A stretch of 64,000 nt of DNA from Flavobacteriales bacterium. Lineage in GTDB: Bacteria > Bacteroidota > Bacteroidia > Flavobacteriales > UBA7312. Of the stretch, positions 45,650 through 54,510 are shown piece by piece (position 1 is the first letter of the stretch; every line of letters starts with the position of its first letter). The stretch lies in contig JADHMQ010000002.1 in assembly GCA_016779935.1 (NCBI GenBank), positions 1 through 64,000 on the forward strand, read 5' to 3'. Both the position numbers and the translations under genes were made by a program. Under the pieces are notes generated by a model. The model did no database searches, was not told the DNA's origin, and was given only the letters and a program-made list of their open reading frames with translations.

Positions 45650-47893
45650 CTATCGGTTTAAGACAATTTTCTGAGTGTTAATGATATCTCCACTTTGCAC
45701 TTTAACAACATAAATACCATTTGAAAGAGTATCTAAATGAAGGGCCTTCTTCTGGGTATTTTCTCCCCATTTTTCTTCAACTATTTTTTGTCCGTTTACA
45801 GAATAGACTTCAACAGTTGTAGGTATTCTTGTTGAGGCATCATCTCTTTCAATAAATACTGTTCCTTCACTTACAGAAGGGTAGATGTTAAAGTTTATCA
45901 TTGTGTGATTATCTATGGATACGCCATTTGTTACTCTAAACGAATGCACTATAGCTGAGCCAAAGTCTTTGTTAAATGAACGAAATACTGAAATGGTATC
46001 GTAGTACATGAAATTTATAAAACCACTACCATCAGGTTGACCAACATTGTCCCAGTACCAAAAGTCGAGCCCATCGCCACCGGTATCATCTATTCTAAAG
46101 GTGTAACAGCCATTTCCTAAGGTAACAGTATCGTTGTAGAGGGTGTTGTTGGCACAGTTATCACGTGAATAAACGACTTCATTATTACTGTTTTTAATTG
46201 TCCAAGAGCTTTGGCTACCATAATTGTTGGTTTTTAATCGCACTAAGAATGACGGCTTATAAACGGGTAAGTCTTCAAACTCTGATTCCATAGTGTCGTT
46301 GTCGCTATGCAAATCTGTTGTGCCATTAGGGTTTGATAAAGTAACGATGAATTTATTTTCATTTCCATCATGAATCATTGGGTCAAGTGTTACTTCTTCC
46401 TCTTCCATAAACTTAAGGCTACCTGTCCATTGGTAAGTTTGCATTGTGCCACCTTTTACACCGTATCGAATATCTACAGAAGTTAGAATATCTTTTCCTG
46501 AGTTTCTAATTTTAATAATTGGATTGGAACAGATAGGGTTAAATCTTGAATAGACATCCTGCTTAGATGGGGCTAAAATATCAGTGACTTCAGCATCTAA
46601 GGTGAAGTTAGGCTCTGTGTACTGAAAAAGGTGTACAGCACATGAGTAAGAGGCATCTCCGTTTGGGTTGTAGTTGCTAAAATTAATGTCAATGGCAACG
46701 GAATCTAGTGACATACCAACATATGGGGTGATTTCGTGATTGTAAATAGGCACTGCCTCGCCAGGGCACCAGTTGGCACGGTCAAAAATCCATGTTCCAC
46801 CTTGTGGCCAAATGGCATTAAATCCGCAATCGTCTTTCCAAATAGTATTTCCTCCGACGATACTTCCGTTTACTTTAGCAGTATAGCTAACGCCCGAAGT
46901 AAACTCTCCTGCTTGTCCGTGGCCTGATGGAACGAACTGTAATTTATATTCTTGAGCAGAGGGCAGTAAAGCAACTTTAGCCTCTGGCATCTGCGTTGAT
47001 TCAAAACTATTGGAGTTGGAATAGCCATAGCTTGAAGCACCATTTTTATATACATTGGATAGTTTTAAAGGTGTTCTTGGTGGTGTTCCTTCTATAAATT
47101 CAAAGTCTAACTTTACGCTAAAACCACTGCTCCACCCTGCATAAAAAGCGTCAATTTCTACAGAGTCTTTTAGTAAATGTTGGAAGTCTGTAACATCATA
47201 GGTGAAGATGTGTTTCCAGTTTTCGTCATAACCATTAGTGCCATAACTTCCATTGGCAGGGTTCATATACGTACCGTAAGGCGTGATGGCTCTACCCAAC
47301 TCAAAATCTTCAATTACTTCGAAGACATTATAGGTTACGGTGTTGTTAAGGTATAGCGTTGTATCAGCAGCAATAAGTGTAGAGTCAGTGATTACTCCTT
47401 GGCTATCAAATGTTGGATTATAGTAGTCAGCGGCATAAACATATTGTGTATCTGTTACTATAAAAGGATCGTCTTGGTCTTCAAATAAGAGTAATACCAT
47501 TGTGTCGTTAGCAACGGAAGTAGTTCCATTTACGCTATCCCAATTATTTGTGAATGTTGGAGAATAACTGAAGGTAGCGGAATCTACAATTTCATTATTT
47601 AATTTAAATGAAGGGGCTAAGACCATATTTGAATCCAATACACCTGTACGGTTTCTCAATAGAATATGCACGTCATAGTCCCATCCGCTACAGCCAGTAG
47701 AAGCACAGCCCATAGTGAAGTGCATAAGCACTTTTCTGTACGATTCGCCACTATTAGGAAATTCTCCCCAGTCTTTATAATGACCGTACCATGTCATATC
47801 GGTATTGTCATGGACTTGTACAAATGTAGTGTCACCATTTTCAGCGGTTGCTACTAGGCTTGAAAGACATAAAAGGAATAATAATCTTATCAT
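45650..47893 (-). CDS. PNGase F-like T9SS type A secreted protein
   Basis: A 747-residue exported protein. A signal peptide ends near VATAEN. The opening FVQVHDNTDMTWYGHYKDWG with KVLMHFTMGCASTGCSGWDYDV is typical of peptide-N-glycosidase F-related proteins, which may cleave N-glycans from glycoproteins. Further beta domains follow, including a stretch like an extracellular binding module (SWTIKNSNNEVVYSRDN). The end, NFNIYPSVSEGTVFIERD to KIVLNR, is a type A sorting domain. Whether the catalytic acids are in place was not settled by eye. It stands alone with its own promoter. Confidence 0.8.
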   Translation of the reverse strand: MIRLLFLLCLSSLVATAENGDTTFVQVHDNTDMTWYGHYKDWGEFPNSGESYRKVLMHFTMGCASTGCSGWDYDVHILLRNRTGVLDSNMVLAPSFKLNNEIVDSATFSYSPTFTNNWDSVNGTTSVANDTMVLLLFEDQDDPFIVTDTQYVYAADYYNPTFDSQGVITDSTLIAADTTLYLNNTVTYNVFEVIEDFELGRAITPYGTYMNPANGSYGTNGYDENWKHIFTYDVTDFQHLLKDSVEIDAFYAGWSSGFSVKLDFEFIEGTPPRTPLKLSNVYKNGASSYGYSNSNSFESTQMPEAKVALLPSAQEYKLQFVPSGHGQAGEFTSGVSYTAKVNGSIVGGNTIWKDDCGFNAIWPQGGTWIFDRANWCPGEAVPIYNHEITPYVGMSLDSVAIDINFSNYNPNGDASYSCAVHLFQYTEPNFTLDAEVTDILAPSKQDVYSRFNPICSNPIIKIRNSGKDILTSVDIRYGVKGGTMQTYQWTGSLKFMEEEEVTLDPMIHDGNENKFIVTLSNPNGTTDLHSDNDTMESEFEDLPVYKPSFLVRLKTNNYGSQSSWTIKNSNNEVVYSRDNCANNTLYNDTVTLGNGCYTFRIDDTGGDGLDFWYWDNVGQPDGSGFINFMYYDTISVFRSFNKDFGSAIVHSFRVTNGVSIDNHTMINFNIYPSVSEGTVFIERDDASTRIPTTVEVYSVNGQKIVEEKWGENTQKKALHLDTLSNGIYVVKVQSGDIINTQKIVLNR

Positions 47894-47918
47894 AATTGTG
47901 CTTATATTGAATGTGCAT

Positions 47919-47926
47919 CAAATATA
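47919..47926 (-). promoter_or_regulatory. -7 box of the PNGase F-like gene
   Basis: TATATTTG on the minus strand, exact match, 25 bases before the ATG at 47893. Confidence 0.5.
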
Positions 47927-47945
47927 AGAAGAAAAGGGAAAAAAA

Positions 47946-49766
47946 TTAGTTGAAATTTTGATAATCAATGAGTCTCTTATAAGCTCCATTTTTTTGACTT
48001 AGTTCATCGTGAGTACCTTGCTCTATAATTTCTCCCTTTTTAATGAGTATGATATTATCGGCATTTTGAATTGTAGACAATCGGTGAGCAATAACCAATG
48101 AAGTGCGTGTTTTCATGAGTTTGCCAAGTGCGTCTTGTACTAGTTTTTCAGATTCAGTATCCAAAGAGGAGGTGGCTTCATCCAAAATCAAAATAGGTGG
48201 GTTTTTATAAATGGCACGTGCTATACTTAAGCGTTGTTTTTGTCCCCCAGAAAGTTTAGCTCCATTTTCGCCCACAGTGCTATCGTAACCTTTTGGCATC
48301 TCCATAATAAAGTCGTGGGCATTGGCGGCTTTTGCAGCAGCAATGACTTCTTCTTTATTGGCATTCTCATTGCCAAGTGTAATGTTATTAAAGACGCTAT
48401 CGTTGAATAAAATAGAATCTTGTGATACAATGCCCATAAGTCCTCTTAAGTCGGTCAGCTTATAGTCTTTGATATTAACGTTGTCGATTAATATTTCGCC
48501 CTTTTCAATATCGTAAAATCGTGATAGTAAATCTGCAATGGTAGATTTTCCACTTCCTGATTCTCCCACAAGGGCTATGCTTTTTCCTTTCTTTATTTCA
48601 AGGCTTAAATTCTTTAAAACGGCTTGATTATCGTACTGAAAAGACACGTTTTTGAACGCTATGCTCGACTCAAAATTACTTTTTCCTTTAGCTTGTTTTG
48701 GCTCTTTTATTGGATTGTCCGTTTCCAAAATACTCAGTACTCTTTCTGCCGATGCGCTTCCTTTTTGGAGGTAATAGAATGCTGTGGTAAAGGACTTGGC
48801 AGGAGGAATGATTTGAGAAAATATAGCAATGTAACCGATAAAGGCTTCTGGCGATAACACATTGTCGGCCCCTAATACCAATTGTCCGCCGAACCACATA
48901 ACACAGACTAGAACAATGGTACTCAAAAATTCACTCATTGGAGATGATAAATCTTTTTTACGGAGCAGCTTGGTCATTATATAGCGGTAATCGTCGCTGT
49001 TTTCTTCAAATTTTTCTTGAATTTTTTCTTCAGCATGAAAGCCTTTAATGATGCGTAAGCCTCTTATGTTTTCTTCAATAATAGAGAGGAGTTCGCCCAT
49101 TTTATTTTGTCCTCTATCTGATGATTTCTTGAGGCTTTTGCCAATTCGAGCAATTAAAAAACCAGCAATAGGGAATAGTACAATTACAAAAATAGTGAGC
49201 TGTGGACTAATAACGATTAGAGTAGCTAAAAAGATTATAATATTCAAAGGGTCTTTGAATATCATTTCCAATGAGCTCATTATAGACCATTCAATTTCTA
49301 CTAAATCAGTTGTCATTCGGGCAATAATATCCCCCTTCCTTTTTTCGGTATAAAAGCCAAGTGGTAAAGACAGCACCTTTTTGTGTAAGGCATTACGCAT
49401 ATCTCTAACTACCCCATTTCGTATTGGAGTTAGAAAGTATAGTGCCAAATACCTAAATAAATTTCGGAACATAAACATTACCAATACCAAAAGGCATATG
49501 AACAATAAGGCATCAATTTCTCCTCTTGTCTCTATAATTTGTGTGATTTGAAAATAGAAGTTTTCTTTGATGGATGAAGTACTGAAAGCCAATTCCGGCG
49601 CTTCATATACTTTTTCTTGTGTGCCAAAAAGTAAGCCTAAAAACGGAATTATCATGGTAATGGACACCAAAGAAAAGATTACCGTTAGGATGTTAAAGAC
49701 GATATTAAATACGGCATAAACCCAGTAAGGCTTGGCAAATCGTAAGACTTTAAAAAAATCTTTCAT
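47946..49766 (-). CDS. MsbA-like ABC exporter, fused permease and ATPase
   Basis: A 606-residue half-transporter that would work as a homodimer. The six-helix membrane domain covers about residues 1-320. The nucleotide-binding domain has Walker A VGESGSGKSTIADLL, signature LSGGQKQRLSIARAI and Walker B ILILDEATSSLD, followed by the switch histidine in IAHRLSTI. MsbA-like proteins flip lipid A-core or other lipids, and the organism clearly makes LPS. The cargo cannot be proven from sequence. Its promoter box stands four bases ahead of the ATG. Confidence 0.9.
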   Translation of the reverse strand: MKDFFKVLRFAKPYWVYAVFNIVFNILTVIFSLVSITMIIPFLGLLFGTQEKVYEAPELAFSTSSIKENFYFQITQIIETRGEIDALLFICLLVLVMFMFRNLFRYLALYFLTPIRNGVVRDMRNALHKKVLSLPLGFYTEKRKGDIIARMTTDLVEIEWSIMSSLEMIFKDPLNIIIFLATLIVISPQLTIFVIVLFPIAGFLIARIGKSLKKSSDRGQNKMGELLSIIEENIRGLRIIKGFHAEEKIQEKFEENSDDYRYIMTKLLRKKDLSSPMSEFLSTIVLVCVMWFGGQLVLGADNVLSPEAFIGYIAIFSQIIPPAKSFTTAFYYLQKGSASAERVLSILETDNPIKEPKQAKGKSNFESSIAFKNVSFQYDNQAVLKNLSLEIKKGKSIALVGESGSGKSTIADLLSRFYDIEKGEILIDNVNIKDYKLTDLRGLMGIVSQDSILFNDSVFNNITLGNENANKEEVIAAAKAANAHDFIMEMPKGYDSTVGENGAKLSGGQKQRLSIARAIYKNPPILILDEATSSLDTESEKLVQDALGKLMKTRTSLVIAHRLSTIQNADNIILIKKGEIIEQGTHDELSQKNGAYKRLIDYQNFN

Positions 49767-49770
49767 TATG

Positions 49771-49778
49771 CAAATGTA
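49771..49778 (-). promoter_or_regulatory. -7 box of the ABC exporter gene
   Basis: TACATTTG on the minus strand, exact match, four bases before the ATG at 49766; a leaderless transcript is predicted. Confidence 0.6.
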
Positions 49779-49808
49779 TTAAAATGCTCTTTTAAGGTTC
49801 TAAAAATT

Positions 49809-49816
49809 TATCTTTG
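49809..49816 (+). promoter_or_regulatory. -7 box of rbfA
   Basis: TATCTTTG, exact match, four bases before ATG 49821. It is divergent from the ABC exporter promoter 30 bases away. Confidence 0.6.
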
Positions 49817-49820
49817 TTCT

Positions 49821-50159
49821 ATGGAAAGTACAAGACAGAAAAAGGTTTCGAGACAATTGCTGAAAGATTTATCTGAAATTTTACAATTACATGGTAGGGA
49901 TTTAATTGGCACTTCTTTTGTGTCAGTTACTGTAGTGCGTGTATCGCCAGATTTGTCTATTGCTAGAGTATATATCAGTGTGTTTGGTACAGATGATAAA
50001 GACGCTTTGCTTGAAAGAATGAATAAGCAAGGCTATGCTATTCGTAAAAAATTAGGGCAACGTATTCGTAATCAAATGCGAAAAGTTCCTGAGCTCAAAT
50101 TCTTTTTAGACGATTCGGTTGACTACTCTCAGCAGATTGAAGATTTACTAAAAGAATAG
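49821..50159 (+). CDS. rbfA: Ribosome-binding factor A
   Basis: KH-type protein needed for maturation of the 30S subunit and 16S rRNA 5' end. It is 112 residues, normal length. ESTRQKKVSRQLLKDLSEIL opens the fold, VTVVRVSPDLSIARVYISVFG is the central strand pair, and RNQMRKVPELKFFLDDSVDYSQQIEDLL is the family ending. The next gene begins two bases after its stop. Confidence 0.95.
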   Translation: MESTRQKKVSRQLLKDLSEILQLHGRDLIGTSFVSVTVVRVSPDLSIARVYISVFGTDDKDALLERMNKQGYAIRKKLGQRIRNQMRKVPELKFFLDDSVDYSQQIEDLLKE

Positions 50160-50161
50160 CA

Positions 50162-51361
50162 TTGAGAGTAGCCTTATACATAGCTAAACGGTATTTGTTC
50201 GCCAAAAAATCTAAAAATGTTGTTCATTTTGTAAGTCTAGCGTCAATGATAGGCGTAGCGGTAGGTACTGCAGCTTTGGTATTGATTTTGTCTGTTTTTA
50301 ATGGCTTTGAACAACTTATTTTATCCCTTTACAATTCTTTTGATCCGCCTATAAAAGTATCCGTTTTAGAAGGGAAAGTTTCTGATTTTGAAGAGGCAAA
50401 GGCCTATCTCAACGAAAATAATATTCTGTATTCAGAAGTTTTGGAGGAAAAGGTGCTTTTGCGTTATCAAGAAAAAGAATACATCGCTACACTAAAGGGT
50501 GTTGATGATAATTTTAAAAATATCAATTCTATAGATAGCTTACTTGTTGCAGGTGAATACATGTATGTTTATGAGTCGAAGAATACAGCTATAGTAGGAC
50601 AAGGGGTGGCGTACTATTTGTCTATGCGTATAGGAAATGCTTTTGAGCAGCTGAAAGTATATGTTCCGGATCGAGAAAAAAATAACCTTTTACGCCCTGA
50701 AGAATCTTTTATTCAAAAAAGCATCTTGCCTGTTGGAGTGTTTAGCATTCAATCTGATTTTGATGCCGAGTATGTTATTGCACCAATATCATTTATCAGA
50801 GAAATTTTAAACAGAAAGGGACAGTCTTCCTCGCTTGAGATAAAATGTAGTGACTCGGAAATAGCCGGTATTCAAGCTGATTTGCAAGAAATATTGGGCA
50901 GTCAGTTCGAGGTGAAAAGTCGATTTGAACAACATGCTTTTCTTTACAAAATACTGAGTTCTGAAAAACTAGCTGTTTTTCTCATATTGACCTTTATTTT
51001 AATCATTGCCACTTTTAATATTATTGGTTCGCTTACCATGTTGTTGATTGAAAAAAAGAAGGATATTGAACTGCTTTTTAATCTTGGGGCAAACCGTTTA
51101 TTAATCAAAAACATATTCTTCTATGAAGGACTTTTGACTACTGCTTTAGGGGCTGTAATTGGTTTACTATTTGGTTTGCTGATAGCCTATGTACAAATAT
51201 ATTTTGGAATAGTAAAGATGGGCAATGGGTCTTTTGTTGTCGATAGTTATCCAGTAGTTGTAGAGGCTATAGATGTAGTATTGGTTGGCTTTATTGTAAT
51301 GCTAATAGGAAGTGTAGCTAGTATTATTCCTTCTAGGCAACTGAGTAAGCAGCTGCTTTAA
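50162..51361 (+). CDS. LolC/LolE-like ABC transporter permease
   Basis: A 399-residue FtsX-superfamily permease. It has one helix near residues 25-50 (VSLASMIGVAVGTAALVLILSV), a large periplasmic domain, and three helices near the end (FLILTFILIIATFNIIGSL, ALGAVIGLLFGLLIAYVQIY, VLVGFIVMLIGSVASII). FAKKSKNVVHFVSLASM is characteristic of lipoprotein-releasing LolC/E proteins, which lift lipoproteins off the inner membrane. The start is TTG two bases after rbfA; no nearby ATG fits. lolD is not adjacent. It overlaps convergent rluF by four bases. Confidence 0.85.
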   Translation: MRVALYIAKRYLFAKKSKNVVHFVSLASMIGVAVGTAALVLILSVFNGFEQLILSLYNSFDPPIKVSVLEGKVSDFEEAKAYLNENNILYSEVLEEKVLLRYQEKEYIATLKGVDDNFKNINSIDSLLVAGEYMYVYESKNTAIVGQGVAYYLSMRIGNAFEQLKVYVPDREKNNLLRPEESFIQKSILPVGVFSIQSDFDAEYVIAPISFIREILNRKGQSSSLEIKCSDSEIAGIQADLQEILGSQFEVKSRFEQHAFLYKILSSEKLAVFLILTFILIIATFNIIGSLTMLLIEKKKDIELLFNLGANRLLIKNIFFYEGLLTTALGAVIGLLFGLLIAYVQIYFGIVKMGNGSFVVDSYPVVVEAIDVVLVGFIVMLIGSVASIIPSRQLSKQLL

Positions 51362-52083
51362 TTATCTATAGTTTTAGAGGAGTCAGCCAATAAATTATTG
51401 AGCTCTCTGAATTCTTCTTTTGTCATTTCCCTGTATTTTCCATTGGGCAAGTCTAAATGAATATTCATTATTCGCACCCGCTTTAGTACTTGTACGTGAT
51501 AGCCGAGGTATTCGCACATTCGGCGTATCTGGCGATTTAGTCCTTGAGTAAGAATAATCTTGAAACGCACCCTGCTAAGTTGCTCCACTTTACATGGTCG
51601 AGTAATAGTATCTAATATTGGCACCCCCTGACTCATCTTTTTAACAAAGTCTATGTCAATGGGTTTGTTTACTTGAACGATGTATTCTTTCTCATGGTTA
51701 TTTCTAGCCCTCAGTATTTTATTGACGATATCGCCATCATTGGTAAGCAATATCAGTCCCTCACTGGCTTTGTCAAGTCTGCCTATTGGGAAGATACGTT
51801 TTGGGTAGTTTATGAAGTCAATAATATTATCTTTTTCTACTCGAGTGTCGGTGGTGCAAACAATGCCCCTTGGCTTGTTTAAGACCAAGTAAACGGCTTT
51901 TTCATCCTTTTTGACAACACTTTTACCATCTACCTTTACAACATCACCCTCTACAATTTTAGTGCCCATAAGTGGTACTTCGTCATTAATGGTTACTCTA
52001 CCTTCTTCGATGAGTTTATCTGCAGCTCTTCTTGAGCAATAGCCTGCCTCGCTGAGGTATTTATTTATTCTGGTTTCTTTCAT
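51358..52083 (-). CDS. rluF: 23S rRNA pseudouridine synthase, RluF-like
   Basis: Converts a uridine in 23S rRNA to pseudouridine. The 241 residues consist of an N-terminal S4 RNA-binding domain (RINKYLSEAGYCSRRAADKL), then the RsuA-type catalytic domain. The catalytic aspartate is in IFPIGRLDKASEGLILLTNDG, and ILTQGLNRQIRRMCEYLGY is conserved. The KPRGIVCTTD and HEKEYIVQV pattern fits RluF best; RluB is the alternative. The ATG directly follows the dusB stop. Confidence 0.88.
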   Translation of the reverse strand: MKETRINKYLSEAGYCSRRAADKLIEEGRVTINDEVPLMGTKIVEGDVVKVDGKSVVKKDEKAVYLVLNKPRGIVCTTDTRVEKDNIIDFINYPKRIFPIGRLDKASEGLILLTNDGDIVNKILRARNNHEKEYIVQVNKPIDIDFVKKMSQGVPILDTITRPCKVEQLSRVRFKIILTQGLNRQIRRMCEYLGYHVQVLKRVRIMNIHLDLPNGKYREMTKEEFRELNNLLADSSKTIDN

Positions 52084-53079
52084 TTAACTAAATTGGGAGC
52101 TGCCAAATTTCATTTTTATTTCATCCAAAATATCAAAAAGTTCTTCAGGCTCTTGGGTGGTAACCAATCGCATTCTGTAATCTTTGAAGTTTGGAATATG
52201 TTTGAAATAATTGGTGTAGTGTCGTCGAGTTTCTACTACTCCTAGTATAGGGCCTTTCCATTTTAATGAAAATTCCAAATGCTCTTTACACGTTTTTATT
52301 CTGTCCACCATTGTTGGCTTTTCTAGGTGTTCGCCAGTCTTTAAATAGTGTTTTATTTCGTTAAAAATCCATGGGTAGCCAATGGCTGCACGACCAATCA
52401 TTATGCCGTCAATGCCGTATTTTTCTTTTTTGAGCTTTGCTGCTTCTGGACTATCGACGTCTCCATTTCCAATGACAGGAATATGCATTCGACTGTTGTT
52501 TTTCACATCGGCAATTAGGCTCCAATCGGCTTCCCCTTTATACATTTGTTTTCGTGTACGTCCGTGAATAGAAATGGCTTTTATGCCAACGTCTTGCAAG
52601 CGTTCCGCGACTTCAACAATATGTTTGCTATTGTCGTCCCATCCTAAGCGTGTTTTGACGGTTACTGGCAGGTGAGTGGAATTCACAATTTCTTTTGTCA
52701 TGGACACCATCTTAGGAATATCTTGTAATATCCCTGCACCCGCACCTTTACAAGTTACTTTTTTTACTGGACAACCGTAGTTTATGTCTATGAAGTCGGG
52801 TTCGGCAGCCTCACAAATAGTTGTTGTTTTTCTCATGGACTCTATATCGTGCCCGAAAATCTGAATGGCTAGTGGACGTTCGTATTCGAAGAAATCCAAT
52901 TTTTGAACGCTTTTGGCGGCATCTCTAATAAGTCCCTCTGAAGAAATGAACTCGGTGAACATAACGTCTGCACCATTTTTTTTGCATAATGCTCGAAAGG
53001 GAGGATCACTTACGTCTTCCATTGGAGCAAGCAGTAAGGGGAAGTCTCCTAAATCGATATTACCTATCTTTACACTCAT
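52084..53079 (-). CDS. dusB: tRNA-dihydrouridine synthase B
   Basis: Flavin enzyme that reduces a uridine in the tRNA D-loop to dihydrouridine. It has 331 residues from ATG 53079. An in-frame TTG at 53088 overlaps the promoter box and cannot be used. LLLAPMEDVSDPPFRALCKK opens the FMN barrel. DINYGCPVKKVTCKGAGAG holds the catalytic cysteine, and ISIHGRTRKQMYKGEADW and VIGNGDVDSPEAA bind FMN. It heads a two-gene unit with rluF, both acting on RNA. Confidence 0.95.
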   Translation of the reverse strand: MSVKIGNIDLGDFPLLLAPMEDVSDPPFRALCKKNGADVMFTEFISSEGLIRDAAKSVQKLDFFEYERPLAIQIFGHDIESMRKTTTICEAAEPDFIDINYGCPVKKVTCKGAGAGILQDIPKMVSMTKEIVNSTHLPVTVKTRLGWDDNSKHIVEVAERLQDVGIKAISIHGRTRKQMYKGEADWSLIADVKNNSRMHIPVIGNGDVDSPEAAKLKKEKYGIDGIMIGRAAIGYPWIFNEIKHYLKTGEHLEKPTMVDRIKTCKEHLEFSLKWKGPILGVVETRRHYTNYFKHIPNFKDYRMRLVTTQEPEELFDILDEIKMKFGSSQFS

Positions 53080-53085
53080 CTTTTG

Positions 53086-53093
53086 CAAAACTA
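53086..53093 (-). promoter_or_regulatory. -7 box of dusB-rluF
   Basis: TAGTTTTG on the minus strand, exact match, six bases before ATG 53079. It overlaps the TTG at 53088, which excludes that start. Confidence 0.6.
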
Positions 53094-53110
53094 ATTAAAT
53101 ATTATTTTCT

Positions 53111-53998
53111 ATGAAGCTGAAAGGGATTTATCAATCACATTCGTTATCCAAGCAGTTTATCCTCTTATTTCTTCTCATATTTAGCTGTTTTTTTGTGGCA
53201 AACCTCATTGGTATGTCTGGTTCTTTGTTGTTCGGAGCCTCTTCATTGACCGATTTGCAGAGTCAAGAGACCATATTCTCATTGAAGTTTTTACAAGCGT
53301 GGAGTTCGGCGGGGATTTTTATTGCACCGCCTTTTCTTTTTGCATATTTAAGTGGCAATTCATTGTCTTTTAAGTCGGTAAGCCGACAACAGCTGATGTT
53401 AACTGTCGTGATTATGTTGTTTGCTATGCCTTTAATAAATGGTTTATCGTTTTGGAATGAGCAATTGCATTTGCCTGCCTTTCTGGAGTCGGTAGAAGCT
53501 TGGATGAGAGCAGCTGAGGCTAAAGCTATGGCAATTACTGAAGCCTTTTTGTCTGTTAATACTGCTCTTGGATTAGCTGTAAATATTGTCATTATAGCCA
53601 TAATTCCGGCTTTGGGAGAGGAATTGCTTTTCAGAGGTGTTATTCAAAAAGAGTTATCAAAATGGAGTGGGAAAATTCATTTGAGTATTTGGATAACCGC
53701 ATTTCTTTTTAGTGCTATGCACTTACAGTTTCTAGGTTTTCTCCCTCGCTTTTTAATCGGTGGTCTTTTGGGGTATTTGTTTTATTGGAGCGGTTCTATT
53801 TGGCTTCCTATTCTAGCTCATTTTGTAAATAATGCAGCAGCAGTCATTCTATCTTATATGGTTGTAAAGGGAAGGCTTACAGCAGATGTTGAAACCATAG
53901 GGGTTAATCAGGGGCAAACGTCTATGCTATTGATAGCCTTGCTTTCTGTGGGGCTGTTATTGTATTTGCTTAAAGAAATTTCTCTCAAAAAGGTATAA
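53111..53998 (+). CDS. CPBP family intramembrane metalloprotease
   Basis: A 295-residue membrane protein with about eight helices. The CPBP (CAAX protease/bacteriocin-processing) motifs are present: EELLFRGVIQKEL with the catalytic Glu pair, FLFSAMHLQFLGFLPRFLIG with a His, and LPILAHFVNNAAAV with the second His and Asn. Substrate unknown; roles in prenyl-protein processing and in peptide immunity are known for relatives. It stands alone, divergent from dusB by 31 bases and closed by a terminator. Confidence 0.9.
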   Translation: MKLKGIYQSHSLSKQFILLFLLIFSCFFVANLIGMSGSLLFGASSLTDLQSQETIFSLKFLQAWSSAGIFIAPPFLFAYLSGNSLSFKSVSRQQLMLTVVIMLFAMPLINGLSFWNEQLHLPAFLESVEAWMRAAEAKAMAITEAFLSVNTALGLAVNIVIIAIIPALGEELLFRGVIQKELSKWSGKIHLSIWITAFLFSAMHLQFLGFLPRFLIGGLLGYLFYWSGSIWLPILAHFVNNAAAVILSYMVVKGRLTADVETIGVNQGQTSMLLIALLSVGLLLYLLKEISLKKV

Positions 53999-54001
53999 AA
54001 A

Positions 54002-54021
54002 AAGCCCTCTAAAGAGGGCTT
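54002..54021. terminator. Bidirectional terminator between CPBP gene and exbD
   Basis: AAGCCCTCT (54002-54010) pairs with AGAGGGCTT (54013-54021), with an A-run before and taaattttttc after. It serves the CPBP gene on the plus strand and the exb operon on the minus strand. Confidence 0.85.
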
Positions 54022-54040
54022 AAATTTTTTCTTGAAAATC

Positions 54041-54508
54041 TTATTGTACCGCTTTTCTCGTAGAGTAATTTATTTTGAGTGCGTTAGCCTTACGGAGTTC
54101 TTGTTTTACGTCCGTTACGATTCCCATTTTAGTGTCTTTATCTACTTTGATAGAAGTTGTCATGAAAGGCACCTCTTTTTCATCTCTTGCAGCACGTTCT
54201 GCAGTAATGTATTGAGGGATGTCATCCACAGTAGCAAAAGCATCGTTCAATTGAATACGGGCTTTAGTACCGTAAGTTGTTTGCATTCGCTCAACAGGAC
54301 TACCTATGTAAATGTAGCTTACTAAAGATTTTTTCTCTAATTTTTGGATTTCACTGGCTTGCGGAAGGCTTTGTTTTACCATGATGGTTGTCTCACGCAT
54401 TACAGTTGTTACCATGAAGAAAAATAACAGCATAAAAACAATATCAGGTAAGGATGCTGTTGAGATACCCGGAGTATCTTTGTTGTTATCTTTTTTAAAC
54501 TTAGACAT
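54041..54508 (-). CDS. exbD: ExbD-type biopolymer transport protein (second copy)
   Basis: A 155-residue single-helix protein that works with ExbB to turn proton flow into motion of TonB. STASLPDIVFMLLFFFMVTTVM is the membrane helix, with the key Asp in LPD. The periplasmic part has IKVDKDTKMGIVTDVKQELRK, the usual ExbD/TolR dimer region. Last gene of the operon. It differs clearly from the 181-residue copy before it, so the two may form a mixed complex. Confidence 0.92.
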   Translation of the reverse strand: MSKFKKDNNKDTPGISTASLPDIVFMLLFFFMVTTVMRETTIMVKQSLPQASEIQKLEKKSLVSYIYIGSPVERMQTTYGTKARIQLNDAFATVDDIPQYITAERAARDEKEVPFMTTSIKVDKDTKMGIVTDVKQELRKANALKINYSTRKAVQ

Positions 54509-54510
54509 AA

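Noticed and set aside
49048-49353. 101-residue ORF antisense to the ABC exporter
   Set aside because: Mirror reading of the membrane domain of a clear gene; no independent support.
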